Positions 23,926-33,079 of a DNA stretch of 64,000 nucleotides are shown here, piece by piece; position 1 is the stretch's first letter, and each line of letters starts with the position of its first letter. Source of the DNA: Roseivirga sp. E12. Its GTDB lineage: Bacteria > Bacteroidota > Bacteroidia > Cytophagales > Cyclobacteriaceae. The stretch covers positions 145,439 to 209,438 of the forward strand of contig NZ_JAGFMD010000009.1 in NCBI RefSeq assembly GCF_017592825.1, read 5' to 3'. The notes under the pieces were generated by a model. The model saw only the letters and a program-made list of their open reading frames with translations. It was not told the DNA's origin and searched no databases. A program made the translations under genes and the position numbers.

Positions 23926-26427
23926 ATGCTTATTAATATGCTTACCATCGCTTGGAGAAGTGCCACCAGACACAAGCAATTTACTTTGCTCAATATCCTC
24001 GGTCTGTCCATTGGCATAACAGCTTCACTGCTTATCGGACTCTATGTATTGGAGGAAATGTCTTATGACAATTTTCATACAAAAGGAGATCGAATATACC
24101 GCATTAACCAATCAATGATATGGGGCGATTGGAAAGACGAGTTTGGTTCAACTGGTCCCAATTTAGCCGTAGCACTAAGGTCTGATGTGCCTGAATTTGA
24201 GGAGGTAACAAGACTTAGATCTCCTGGGAGACAATTGGTATCCTATCAAGCAGACGAAGGTAAACTTGTCTCATTTCGAGAGCGTGGAATTTTGATTGCT
24301 GAACAAAATTTCTTCAATATCTTCTCTCTTCCTCTCTTAGAAGGAAGTGTCGATCAGGCACTATTAACCCCCCTGAGCGTGGTCATCACAGAAAAAATGG
24401 CATTAAAATATTTCGGTGATGAAGAACCTATTGGTAAAACTTTAAAAATCGATGAAGAAAGAGGAGAGGTAAGATCCTTCATCGTCACAGCTGTTATGGC
24501 CAATATGCCTACCAATTCACATATCCAGTTCGATATGCTGACCTCGATGAGCAGCTATCCAAATATTAAAAGACGAGAATATCAGTGGATGTGGACGCAA
24601 TTTGGCACCTATGGCCTTGTGCTTCCAGACACCGATATCGAGTCACTAGAAGCAAAAATCCAGGCCATACCACCTAAATGGGCCGGTGTACGTGCACTTG
24701 GAAAGACCTTCGATGAATTTGTGGAAGGAAAAGAATGGTCATTATTCATGCAACCTATCAGAGATGTTTATATGCAGTCTGCTTCAAGCGGCAACAGGTT
24801 TGGCCCATCAGGCGACCGTGTGTATGTTCAAATATTCGGGGCTGTGGGGCTGCTTATCTTGCTGCTCTCGAGCATCAACTTTATGAATTTGTCAACGGCT
24901 CGTTCTGCAAATCGGGCCAAAGAAGTCGGTATCCGAAAGACTCTCGGATCTCCAAAAAGGGCACTTATAAGGCAATTTATGTTTGAGTCAATCATGTTTG
25001 TGCTAGTAAGTACTATCATTGCCTTAGTGGCAACAGAAGTCTCCCTTAGTGCCTTTAACACACTAGCCAATACGAGTCTTTCACTCTACTCCAAATTGGT
25101 CAATCCATCATTCATAGCACTTTTAGGAGGGTTCATTTTGTTCCTGGGTATAGCTACCGGAAGCTACCCCGCTTTTTACCTCTCTTCCTTCAACCCTATC
25201 GAAGTGCTGAAAGGAAAGTTGAGTACTGGTTTTAAAGGGAAATCTGTAAGAAACGGACTTGTAGTCTTTCAATTTACAATCACGATTGCCTTAATCATCT
25301 GTGCGCTATTTGTACAGAAGCAATTAGACTATGCATCAAATGAGAACTTAGGATTTGATAGTGATAACATCTTACAAATCCATAACATCGAGTTGCTTAA
25401 CAGTAATAATCAAGAAACTTTTCAAACCTTATTGAAGTCGAATACTGCCTTTGAAGAAATAGGCCTTTCGGACGCTGTGCCTCCCAACATATGGGGAGAA
25501 GATAACTATAGACCAGCTGATGACACGGAAAACAAAGGCATAAACCTCAACAGACTTAGGGCCTCGGAGGAGTATTTGAACATGTTGGATTTAGAATTTT
25601 CAACTGGGCGCAGTTTTGATAAAACGTTAGAGACTGACAAATATAAAATCATCCTGAATGAGACCGCTGTTAGAGATTTTGGATGGGGAATTAAGGAAAA
25701 TTATACTGAAGATTCACCCATTGGAAAACAGATTACTTTCGTAGATAATAATGAAGTCATTCTTTTCGAGGTAATCGGTGTTGTAAAAGACTTCAATTTT
25801 AACTCGGTGAAGTATGAAATTGGCCCACTGCTGATTGTTCATGAAGACAATGATCTCATGTGGGAAAGTGGCCGTGACTTCATCTCCATCAGACTAAACA
25901 AGGACTTTGTTCAAAAGACATCAGATCTATCCGCTCTACTGAAGGATGTTGAAAGCAAATTATCGGATATCAATCCAGGAGTACCTTTCGAGTACTCTCT
26001 GATGGATCAAAACTTTGAAGCCCAATTCAGAACCGAACAACAAATGGGTCAAGTACTCAATGTATTCACAGTAATGGCATTAAGCATTGCCTGTCTTGGA
26101 TTGTTCGGCTTGGCCGCTTTCTCTGCAGAACAAAGGAAAAAGGAGCTTGGTGTAAGGAAGATACTGGGTGCATCGGTATACAGATTGATGTATGTATTCA
26201 CGGCTGAATTTACAGTGCTGGTTTTCATAGCACTCCTTATTGCGAGTCCTCTTGCCTACCTTTTTGTAAAAGACTGGTTGACTAATTTTGCGTACACCAC
26301 TCCAATCACACCAGTAGTGTTTATTGGAGCTGCCATCGGATCGCTCGGTTTAGCGTGGATTACGATAGGCCTTCAATCGCTAAGAGCGGCTAACACAAAT
26401 CCTGTAGAGGTATTAAGAGATGAATAA
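23926..26427 (+). CDS. FtsX/MacB-like ABC transporter permease 1
   Basis: An 833-residue inner-membrane protein with the Bacteroidota FtsX-like permease layout: TM1 at about residues 20-42 (FTLLNILGLSIGITASLLIGLY), a large periplasmic MacB-PCD domain, FtsX domain 1 (three TM, about 280-420), a central TM (VVFQFTITIALIICALFV), a second MacB-PCD-like domain, and FtsX domain 2 at about 680-830. No ATPase is encoded beside it. It is paralogous to the next gene over its whole length, including the control region. Substrate unknown; probably exports peptides, antibiotics or lipids with a partner ATPase encoded elsewhere. Confidence 0.9.
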   Translation: MLINMLTIAWRSATRHKQFTLLNILGLSIGITASLLIGLYVLEEMSYDNFHTKGDRIYRINQSMIWGDWKDEFGSTGPNLAVALRSDVPEFEEVTRLRSPGRQLVSYQADEGKLVSFRERGILIAEQNFFNIFSLPLLEGSVDQALLTPLSVVITEKMALKYFGDEEPIGKTLKIDEERGEVRSFIVTAVMANMPTNSHIQFDMLTSMSSYPNIKRREYQWMWTQFGTYGLVLPDTDIESLEAKIQAIPPKWAGVRALGKTFDEFVEGKEWSLFMQPIRDVYMQSASSGNRFGPSGDRVYVQIFGAVGLLILLLSSINFMNLSTARSANRAKEVGIRKTLGSPKRALIRQFMFESIMFVLVSTIIALVATEVSLSAFNTLANTSLSLYSKLVNPSFIALLGGFILFLGIATGSYPAFYLSSFNPIEVLKGKLSTGFKGKSVRNGLVVFQFTITIALIICALFVQKQLDYASNENLGFDSDNILQIHNIELLNSNNQETFQTLLKSNTAFEEIGLSDAVPPNIWGEDNYRPADDTENKGINLNRLRASEEYLNMLDLEFSTGRSFDKTLETDKYKIILNETAVRDFGWGIKENYTEDSPIGKQITFVDNNEVILFEVIGVVKDFNFNSVKYEIGPLLIVHEDNDLMWESGRDFISIRLNKDFVQKTSDLSALLKDVESKLSDINPGVPFEYSLMDQNFEAQFRTEQQMGQVLNVFTVMALSIACLGLFGLAAFSAEQRKKELGVRKILGASVYRLMYVFTAEFTVLVFIALLIASPLAYLFVKDWLTNFAYTTPITPVVFIGAAIGSLGLAWITIGLQSLRAANTNPVEVLRDE

Positions 26428-26459
26428 AGAATTATTCTAAAATCCACCCTCATTTATAA

Positions 26460-26497
26460 CCGACCGCCAGCGAACACTACTGTTCTTGAGGGAACAG
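26460..26497 (+). promoter_or_regulatory. Upstream activating element of ABC permease 2
   Basis: Shares its first 19 bases with 23779-23816, then TGTTCTTGAGGGAACA-type half-sites (GAACA-N4-TGTTC-N6-GAACA). It begins 96 bp upstream of the sigma-54-like promoter, against 97 bp for permease 1. This conservation of sequence and spacing between two paralogous promoters strongly suggests a binding site. Confidence 0.6.
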
Positions 26498-26555
26498 AGT
26501 ATTCAAATTTCAAAACCAAAAATGCCCCTTACTATCTTAAAATGTACATTTTCTT

Positions 26556-26571
26556 TTGGCATTGCTTTTGG
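26556..26571 (+). promoter_or_regulatory. Sigma-54-like promoter of ABC permease 2
   Basis: TTGGCATTGCTTTTGG: GG and GG separated by 10 bases, in the same place (about 54 bp) before the gene as for permease 1. The -12 dinucleotide is GG and not GC. Confidence 0.55.
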
Positions 26572-26609
26572 AAAGCATTATCTGATTTAGAATAATTAAA
26601 TTGATTGCG

Positions 26610-29117
26610 ATGTTAAAGAACATGTTCAAAATAGCCTGGAGAAATGCCAAAAGACAAAAGCAATTTACGCTTTTGAACGTCCTTGGACTATCTATAGGAA
26701 TTACCGCTTGTCTCCTCATTGGGTTATATGCTCAGGATGAAATGTCATATGATAAATTTCATGAAAAAGGAGATCGCATCTATCGCATTAACCAATCAAT
26801 GATATGGGGAGACTGGAATGATCAGTTCGCCTCTACTGGCCCAAACCTTGCCGTTGCCTTGAAAACTGACCTACCTGAATTTGAACAGGTGACTCGTATT
26901 CATGAAAGTGGTGACCAAATCGTCACTTATAAACCTCACAATGGAAGGCAAAGAACTTTCAACGAGCGAGAGTTTTATATCGCAGAAGAAAATTTCTTTG
27001 ACATCTTTTCATTTAATCTTCTGGAAGGTGACCCAAAAACGGCATTAAAAAATCCATCAAGCATTGTGATCACAAAAGAGATGGCGATTAAATACTTTGA
27101 TGATCAAGACGCCATGGGCAAAACGCTAGAAGTACAACAGGGTCAGGAAATCCTTCCTTTTACGGTTTCCGGAATTGTTGAAGAGGTCCCAAAGCATTCT
27201 CATCTTCAGTTTGATATGCTTGCCTCCATGAGCACTTATCAGCATATCAAGCAACGAGAGTGGACTTGGATTTGGACCACTTTTGTCACCTATGGGTTGG
27301 TAAATGAAGGTACTGACATACAAGCGTTGGAGGAAAAACTACAAGCCATCCCTCCCAAATGGACAGCCGCTACCATGAAACGCGTATTTGGTCAAACATA
27401 TGAGCAGTACATGTCGGACGGGAGAACTTGGGACTTATACCTGCAACCAGTTGACGAGGCTTATCTTTATTCTCCTCCTTCAGGAAACAGGCTTGGTCCG
27501 GTTGGGGATGTTGCCTATGTCAGAATTTTCCTAGCGGTAGGTTTCCTTATCCTAGTCTTGTCAAGTATTAATTTTATGAATTTATCTACTGCAAGATCAA
27601 GCAACCGTGCCAAAGAAGTGGGAATTCGAAAAGTGCTGGGCTCAGAAAAGAGAGCACTTGTCCAGCAATTTATTTTTGAGGCCGTTTTGTTCACTTCACT
27701 CAGCACTGTTCTGGCCATGGTATTAACAGAATTCAGCCTTAACAGTTTCAATCAAATCGCCAACAAAGAACTTAGTCTGTATGCTCAATTAGGTAATCCT
27801 ATCTTCTTGGCCGTTATAGTTGGTTTCATGTTGATACTTGGAATATTGTCAGGCAGCTATCCAGCGTTTTATCTTTCCTCATTCAGACCAATCGAAGTGC
27901 TAAAGGGAAAAATAACTGCTGGTTTTAAGGGTAAAGGCATTAGAAATACACTAGTGGTTTTCCAGTTCGCGATCTCAGTAGCATTGATCATCAGTACATT
28001 CTTTGTACAAAGGCAACTAAACTATGCGACCACCTTTGACATTGGCTTTGATAGGGAAAATGTTCTACAGATTCACAACATATATGGTCTAAACCAAGCT
28101 GAGCTTGAAACTTTTCAAAACAACCTTCTGGATAAACCGGCTTTTAGCCACGTAGGGTTCTCAGACGTTGTTCCTCCGAATGTCTGGAACGAGGATAAAT
28201 ACAAAGCCCATGGCCCAGACAATGAGCCTCTGACGCTTAATCGACTAAGAGCGAATGAGGGATATGTTGATTTAATTGCGCCCAAGTTTTTAGCTGGTAG
28301 GAATTTTGACAAAACCAGAGGCACCGATAAATATGCGATTATACTCAATGCGGCTAGCGTCAAGGCTTTGGGTTGGGGAACTCCTGACACGTATCATGAA
28401 GATTCTCCAATCGGAAAACATGTGACCTATCCCACAAGTACAAAGGCACTATTCGAAGTGATTGGAGTAGTAGACGATTTTAATTTTAACAGTTTGAAAG
28501 TGGATATCAACCCATTGATCCTTATTAATGAGCACAATGACATCGAATGGACGAATACCAGGGAAAGTTATGTATCCATGCGTATCAACCCCCAAGCCAT
28601 CAGCGATGCAGCATCATTAAAGGCCATAATTCAGACCGTTCAAAATGAATTAGAAGCATTGGACCCCGCATTGCCTTTTGAGTATAGCTTTATGGATCAG
28701 GTTTTCGAAAATAGTTTTCGAAGTGAGCAGCGAATGGGGAAAGTACTCAACATATTTACGGTGATGGCCTTGACCATTGCTTCTCTGGGACTTTTTGGCT
28801 TGGCTGCATTCTCTGCAGAGCAAAGGATAAAAGAGCTTGGGGTGAGGAAGGTACTTGGCGCAAAAACCACTGACTTGATCATTTCATTTTCGTCAGAGTT
28901 TACAAAGCTGGTAGTCATTGCTTTAATCATCGCAATACCTCTAGCCTATTTTGCGGTAAATTCCTGGTTGGCTGATTTTCCGTACAAAACACCTATGGAA
29001 CCACTAGTCTTTATCACTGCCGGTCTCTCAGCCTTAGTCATATCCTGGCTGACCATAAGTTATCAGTCTTTTAAAGCAGCAAATAGAAATCCGATAGAAG
29101 CATTGAGGGATCAATAA
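26610..29117 (+). CDS. FtsX/MacB-like ABC transporter permease 2
   Basis: The ATG at 26610 is preferred to the upstream TTG because it aligns with the start of permease 1 (MLKNMFKIAW against MLINMLTIAW). The 835-residue product has the same two FtsX domains and two MacB-PCD regions; identical blocks include MSYDXFHXKGDRIYRINQS and NFMNLSTARS-NRAKEVGIRK. It probably arose by gene duplication with its control region. No ATPase is adjacent. It is convergent with the acyltransferase gene, with 11 bp between stops. Confidence 0.9.
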   Translation: MLKNMFKIAWRNAKRQKQFTLLNVLGLSIGITACLLIGLYAQDEMSYDKFHEKGDRIYRINQSMIWGDWNDQFASTGPNLAVALKTDLPEFEQVTRIHESGDQIVTYKPHNGRQRTFNEREFYIAEENFFDIFSFNLLEGDPKTALKNPSSIVITKEMAIKYFDDQDAMGKTLEVQQGQEILPFTVSGIVEEVPKHSHLQFDMLASMSTYQHIKQREWTWIWTTFVTYGLVNEGTDIQALEEKLQAIPPKWTAATMKRVFGQTYEQYMSDGRTWDLYLQPVDEAYLYSPPSGNRLGPVGDVAYVRIFLAVGFLILVLSSINFMNLSTARSSNRAKEVGIRKVLGSEKRALVQQFIFEAVLFTSLSTVLAMVLTEFSLNSFNQIANKELSLYAQLGNPIFLAVIVGFMLILGILSGSYPAFYLSSFRPIEVLKGKITAGFKGKGIRNTLVVFQFAISVALIISTFFVQRQLNYATTFDIGFDRENVLQIHNIYGLNQAELETFQNNLLDKPAFSHVGFSDVVPPNVWNEDKYKAHGPDNEPLTLNRLRANEGYVDLIAPKFLAGRNFDKTRGTDKYAIILNAASVKALGWGTPDTYHEDSPIGKHVTYPTSTKALFEVIGVVDDFNFNSLKVDINPLILINEHNDIEWTNTRESYVSMRINPQAISDAASLKAIIQTVQNELEALDPALPFEYSFMDQVFENSFRSEQRMGKVLNIFTVMALTIASLGLFGLAAFSAEQRIKELGVRKVLGAKTTDLIISFSSEFTKLVVIALIIAIPLAYFAVNSWLADFPYKTPMEPLVFITAGLSALVISWLTISYQSFKAANRNPIEALRDQ

Positions 29118-29128
29118 CCTTCAGGGGT

Positions 29129-30043
29129 CTAAATGGCCTCCGCTTCACTTCTGGTATATTTCCATCTTTTATGTGACCATAAATAATCAGATGGACTTTG
29201 AAGGACAGTCTGCGACAGTCGTCTGACATATTCTTCAATAATTCCTGTATCACTCTTTTGATAAGGAGGGGAGGCGATTTGCTCAAAAGTAATTTCGTAG
29301 TGACCCCTCTTCTTTCTTTTGATATCTGCATAAAACACTGGATAGCCTGCCATCTTAGCGATACGTTCGGAACCTGCATAGAATGCGGTTTCCCTATTAA
29401 GAAAATCGAACCATTGTTTATCAGCCTTAATGGTCGGCAACTGGTCCGCAACAATGCCAATAACTCTAGGTTGATTTCTTCTCTTAAAAATCTCTTTAAG
29501 AGAATCTTCTTTTGATACTGCCATCCCTCCATGTTTTGTCCTAAGCTGGAGCATGATCTTGTCGAAGTAGATACTCCCCATTGGCTTGTAAATAAACTCC
29601 AAGGGGTAATCCAATTGCTGACTTACAGAAAATGCCGGCCATTCCCAATGAGCCGCATGTGTGCCCATAATTATTACTGCCTGTCCATTTCTGAGGTATT
29701 CCTCGATCTGATCTAAATTGACCAATGGGGCGTGTTTTGACCAGTCTTTTCTCTTAAAACTATAAGCAAAAATCATTTCCAGAAAAACCTGACAAAATTG
29801 ACGGTAAAAACGCCTTGCGACCTGATTGATCTCCTTCTTTGACTTTTGTGGAAAAGAGACCCTTAGATTCTCCAATACAACCTTTTTACGATAGCTTAGA
29901 ATGTGATACCCTAGAAAAGCTGCCGCTTCCGCAAAAGGGTATAAAAGCCAATGAGGTAAAAGAGAGAGTATTCTGATAAAGAGCATTCTGAGTTTTGGTG
30001 CGAATTTAAGCAGACAACGATATACTAATCTCATTAGATTCAA
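29129..30043 (-). CDS. Lipid A-type (LpxL/HtrB family) lysophospholipid acyltransferase
   Basis: A 304-residue membrane-anchored acyltransferase of the LpxL/LpxM family, which adds acyl chains to lipid A. The catalytic site is THAAHWEW (about residues 131-138, HxxHWE in place of H-x4-D/E), followed by FIYKPMGSIYFDKIM and GIVADQLP. The N-terminus (residues 20-45, LFIRILSLLPHWLLYPF) is a membrane anchor. The annotated start is at 30043 but an internal ATG at 29984-29986 (Met20) matches the usual N-terminus of the family and avoids starting 13 bp from the terminator of the upstream gene; either is possible. Confidence 0.88.
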   Translation of the reverse strand: MNLMRLVYRCLLKFAPKLRMLFIRILSLLPHWLLYPFAEAAAFLGYHILSYRKKVVLENLRVSFPQKSKKEINQVARRFYRQFCQVFLEMIFAYSFKRKDWSKHAPLVNLDQIEEYLRNGQAVIIMGTHAAHWEWPAFSVSQQLDYPLEFIYKPMGSIYFDKIMLQLRTKHGGMAVSKEDSLKEIFKRRNQPRVIGIVADQLPTIKADKQWFDFLNRETAFYAGSERIAKMAGYPVFYADIKRKKRGHYEITFEQIASPPYQKSDTGIIEEYVRRLSQTVLQSPSDYLWSHKRWKYTRSEAEAI

Positions 30044-30056
30044 AAAGACATAAAAA

Positions 30057-30076
30057 AAGACACCATAAGGTGCCTT
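30057..30076 (-). terminator. Terminator of the SnoaL-like gene
   Basis: On the minus strand, AAGGCACC TTAT GGTGTCTT forms an 8-bp stem with one G-T pair, followed by a run of T. It lies about 20 bp after the SnoaL-like stop and directly before the acyltransferase. Confidence 0.75.
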
Positions 30077-30096
30077 TTTTCATTTGTCGTCTTCAA

Positions 30097-30456
30097 CTAC
30101 GCATGGTAGAATCGCTCTGAAACGATTTTACCATCTTCCCACTTATCGACAACTGTTTGTTCAACTTTTACATGTACTCCATCTTTTTGGATGTACTCCA
30201 TTACTCCTTCATAGAAGCTTACGTTACCGTTTACGGCAGTGTTAAAGGCTTCATATCTGATAAATTCTCCTACCCCTGACAATACCTCTTTCTCTTGAGC
30301 TATCACATTAGCTTTACCTGATTTGGGAGTATCGTTGCCCTCTGCTAGAGTGACATTTTCCGATAGATATTTCTCTTGCGCTTCAATGAATTGACCCTGA
30401 CTTAAAAGTGATAAAAGGTCTTTTAAATTTTCTTCGATGTTTGATTGCTGTGACAT
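30097..30456 (-). CDS. SnoaL-like / NTF2-fold protein
   Basis: A 119-residue protein with the NTF2/SnoaL fold pattern: N-terminal helix with LKDLLSLLSQGQFIEAQEKYL, the strand ending SENVTLAEG, a segment FIRYEAFNTAVNG and the terminal strand VEQTVVDKWEDGKIVSERFYH. Cytoplasmic, no signal. Members of this fold act as hydrolases, isomerases or ligand-binding proteins; no catalytic residues could be assigned. It has its own terminator, so it is monocistronic. Confidence 0.8.
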   Translation of the reverse strand: MSQQSNIEENLKDLLSLLSQGQFIEAQEKYLSENVTLAEGNDTPKSGKANVIAQEKEVLSGVGEFIRYEAFNTAVNGNVSFYEGVMEYIQKDGVHVKVEQTVVDKWEDGKIVSERFYHA

Positions 30457-30548
30457 GATTTTGATTGTTTAAAAATTTCAATGTTACAACATTAATATAT
30501 TCAAAATAAGTTCACCAAAGCAAAAATTAATTTTCAACTATCAGGAAA

Positions 30549-31379
30549 TCATCGATTAAAGAGCCACAGAACAGCTTCTGAAAATTCTGATCGCCAGAAC
30601 TTTTCATTGTGCTCACCTTCAGGATTAATTTTAGAGGTGAGCTGATCGTCCGGATGGCCCTTATCTAGAATTTTTTCGACCATCTGCTGCATAGGCACAA
30701 CCATAACCGCACCCTCTTTTTCTCCCATAAGGAAATTTAGCCTGGCATCGGAGGGCAAACCTGTCCTCTCTACTTGCTCAAATGGGCCAGTCCCCCACCA
30801 ATAAGAAGGCGAGAATACACCAGCCTTACTGAAAACTTCTGGGTACTTATAGATTGCATAATGTGAGATCAGACCTCCCAATGAACTTCCCATAACCCCA
30901 GTATTCGGTCTGTCAGGTTTGGTTCTAAAGTTTTCATCCATATAAGGCTTAACAACATCGACTAGAAAACTCATATAAGCCTCACCTTCTGCTTTACCAT
31001 ACTGTGGATGATCCCAGGCGGTTAGTTCATGAATTCTATTCTCACCACCATTATCAATACCAACGACTATTAGATCAAAGTTGGATGTATTGCTTAATGA
31101 ATCAAGTGTTTCGTCAATCCCCCATTCACCCGCAAATGAAGTTGAATCTTCAAATAGGTTCTGACCATCGTGCATATACAGCACAGGATATCTCTCATCA
31201 CTATCCGTATAACCAGGTGGTGTATAGACACGAATTGTTCTCGGTTCATCCTGACCTGGAATCACACCAATATTCTCTATTACGGTCAATTTACCTGATG
31301 TCTCAACTCGGGTTGCATTCTTGTACGATTGACAAGAAAACAACACTATGGACATGATAAACAACAGTATGCTTTTCAT
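30549..31379 (-). CDS. Exported esterase-type alpha/beta hydrolase lipoprotein
   Basis: The start is the ATG at 31377-31379, giving a lipoprotein signal (LLFIMSIVLFSC). The mature enzyme belongs to the putative esterase family (PF00756, Fes/XynZ type): YPVLYMHDGQNLFE near the oxyanion region, the nucleophile elbow GSSLGG, PSYWWG, and the His near the end in GEHNEKFW. It is a periplasmic or surface serine esterase, possibly acting on feruloyl, siderophore or lipid esters. It stands alone, divergent from 31582. Confidence 0.85.
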   Translation of the reverse strand: MKSILLFIMSIVLFSCQSYKNATRVETSGKLTVIENIGVIPGQDEPRTIRVYTPPGYTDSDERYPVLYMHDGQNLFEDSTSFAGEWGIDETLDSLSNTSNFDLIVVGIDNGGENRIHELTAWDHPQYGKAEGEAYMSFLVDVVKPYMDENFRTKPDRPNTGVMGSSLGGLISHYAIYKYPEVFSKAGVFSPSYWWGTGPFEQVERTGLPSDARLNFLMGEKEGAVMVVPMQQMVEKILDKGHPDDQLTSKINPEGEHNEKFWRSEFSEAVLWLFNR

Positions 31380-31581
31380 AAATCGGATTTGAGAGAAAGA
31401 TATCCGTTTTGAATTAATCATTGAAGTCTAACGCTGAAATATCTTATTCCATTACTACTTGTGGCCGCAGTCTACATCCCACGAGCATCATTTCACAGAA
31501 CAGCTAGGCTATTCTACAACTCAGCCAAAAACTACTTCCTCGTGCATGGTTATAGACGTCTAATAGACAAAACCAACTATT

Positions 31582-31977
31582 ATGAAAAAACTCATCACAC
31601 TCTTATTTTTTGCTTTTCTCGGCACAAGCGTTTTTGCCCAAGACCTTTCAAAACCTCAAAAAGGAAATGCAATTCGACTTAAAGACTATACCATCACACT
31701 AAAACAGGGTGAGGAAGCCACTTTCGACATGTGGGTGGTTAAAGCCAGGAAATATAAACTCAACCTTGGAGCTCCAACGGCCAAGGGTAAGGCGGGTATC
31801 GATTTTTGGTTCAATTCAAAAGCTCAAGAGCCTATTACTTATAGTGTTAAGGTTAAAGTAGACGATTCCACACCAGTGGGCGACCATATGTTTGTGCTTA
31901 AGGTGCCAGGCAACGGTCGCAATGCTGTAAAGAGTACGACCTTAATGGTCAAAGTGGTGGAATCACAAGAACAATAA
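31582..31977 (+). CDS. Small exported protein, Ig-like fold suspected
   Basis: A 131-residue protein with a clear signal peptide ending in VFAQD, then a single domain of beta-strands with motifs YTITLKQGEEATFDMWV, KYKLNLGAP, and YSVKVKVDDSTPVGDHMFVLKV; the pattern is like Ig-like or transthyretin-like domains that hold lipids or sugars. No membrane segment follows. It has its own terminator. Function unknown. Confidence 0.72.
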   Translation: MKKLITLLFFAFLGTSVFAQDLSKPQKGNAIRLKDYTITLKQGEEATFDMWVVKARKYKLNLGAPTAKGKAGIDFWFNSKAQEPITYSVKVKVDDSTPVGDHMFVLKVPGNGRNAVKSTTLMVKVVESQEQ

Positions 31978-31997
31978 TTCAAGTTCATCATTTAAAA

Positions 31998-32026
31998 GTC
32001 TGGTAGCATCAGCTACCGGGCTTTTT
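31998..32026 (+). terminator. Rho-independent terminator
   Basis: A 10-bp stem (GTCTGGTAGC / GCTACCGGGC, two G-T pairs) with ATCA loop and a TTTTT tail, ending the gene at 31582-31977 just before the sensor kinase. Confidence 0.85.
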
Positions 32027-32038
32027 GTATATTCAGGC

Positions 32039-33079
32039 ATGTCGAAAAGCACGATTTATTTACTGAGAATAGGCATAGGGCTTTTCGTATTCCTATTCTT
32101 TAAGCTTTCTTCTGGACATTATTATGACTGGCAGCCAGTTACTTTCGTATCGCTAGCCTATACCGTTTTAGTCGTTCTCGTTGTCTTCGAAATCTTAGAT
32201 TATACGGCCAAACACCTTATTAAGCATTACAAGACCCGACTCACTGAGCATAAGACACTTTTCAAGTTCTATTGGGGAAACTGTTTTGTTACAGCACCTG
32301 TAGTTATTATAGCATCATATATTCACACTGAACTACTGATACCGCAGTTCCCCTGTTGTGCGGACGACTGGGAACCTGGTTTGACCACTACCATTGCCCA
32401 AGGCCTTGTGCTTTCTTGGCTGATTATTATGGCCAAAACCTTTATGATTTACTTTGAATACAGTCGGATTTCCGAACGAGAAAAAAGTCTATTACAAAAG
32501 GAATTGGCTCAGTCAAAATTTGAAAGTCTCAAAGATCAAATAAAACCTCATTTTCTCTTCAATAGCTTCAGCGTGCTGACAACTATTATCGAAGATGACC
32601 CAAAGTTAGCAGTCGAGTTTGTATCGAAGCTTTCGAAAATCTATCGTTATGTATTAGACACTGGTAACCAGTTGGTACCTCTAGAAACCGAATTGGAGTA
32701 TCTTGATCACTACATCTTCTTACTAAAGGCTCGGCATGGAGACAGTCTCATTGTCAACATGGAACTTGACATCGAAGCAGACAAGTCTCAAATTCCGATA
32801 TTATCGATGCAGATGCTCATCGAGAATGCACTGAAGCATAATTACTTCTCTAAAGAGAACTCACTGACCATTGATATCTATAGTGAGAATAACGACTACA
32901 TCGTAGTTCGTAATAATATCAACAAGCGATCGGCCTTAGAAAAGCCAACAAAAATTGGCCTTAACAACATCAATAATCGTTATCAGATGCTGGTCAATAA
33001 GAGCATTGATATATCGCAAGAGAACGGGTTTTTTACCGTTAAGCTACCTTTAATTAATAAAGAAACAGTCATTCAATGA
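32039..33079 (+). CDS. LytS-type sensor histidine kinase
   Basis: A 346-residue membrane kinase. Four hydrophobic segments cover about residues 5-22, 34-53, 80-98 and 122-138, followed by a coiled linker and the His_kinase domain: KDQIKPHFLFNS contains the phospho-acceptor His171, and the ATP-binding part shows LIENALKHNYF (N-box) and KIGLNNINNRY (G-box). It has no large sensory domain, so it probably senses membrane or cell-wall state. Its stop overlaps the response regulator start (ATGA), so the pair is co-translated. Confidence 0.93.
   Translation: MSKSTIYLLRIGIGLFVFLFFKLSSGHYYDWQPVTFVSLAYTVLVVLVVFEILDYTAKHLIKHYKTRLTEHKTLFKFYWGNCFVTAPVVIIASYIHTELLIPQFPCCADDWEPGLTTTIAQGLVLSWLIIMAKTFMIYFEYSRISEREKSLLQKELAQSKFESLKDQIKPHFLFNSFSVLTTIIEDDPKLAVEFVSKLSKIYRYVLDTGNQLVPLETELEYLDHYIFLLKARHGDSLIVNMELDIEADKSQIPILSMQMLIENALKHNYFSKENSLTIDIYSENNDYIVVRNNINKRSALEKPTKIGLNNINNRYQMLVNKSIDISQENGFFTVKLPLINKETVIQ

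Noticed and set aside
29071..29532. 153-codon minus-strand frame overlapping the acyltransferase
   Set aside because: It is the shifted frame of the acyltransferase and contains no recognisable domain; the 304-residue frame carries the catalytic motifs.
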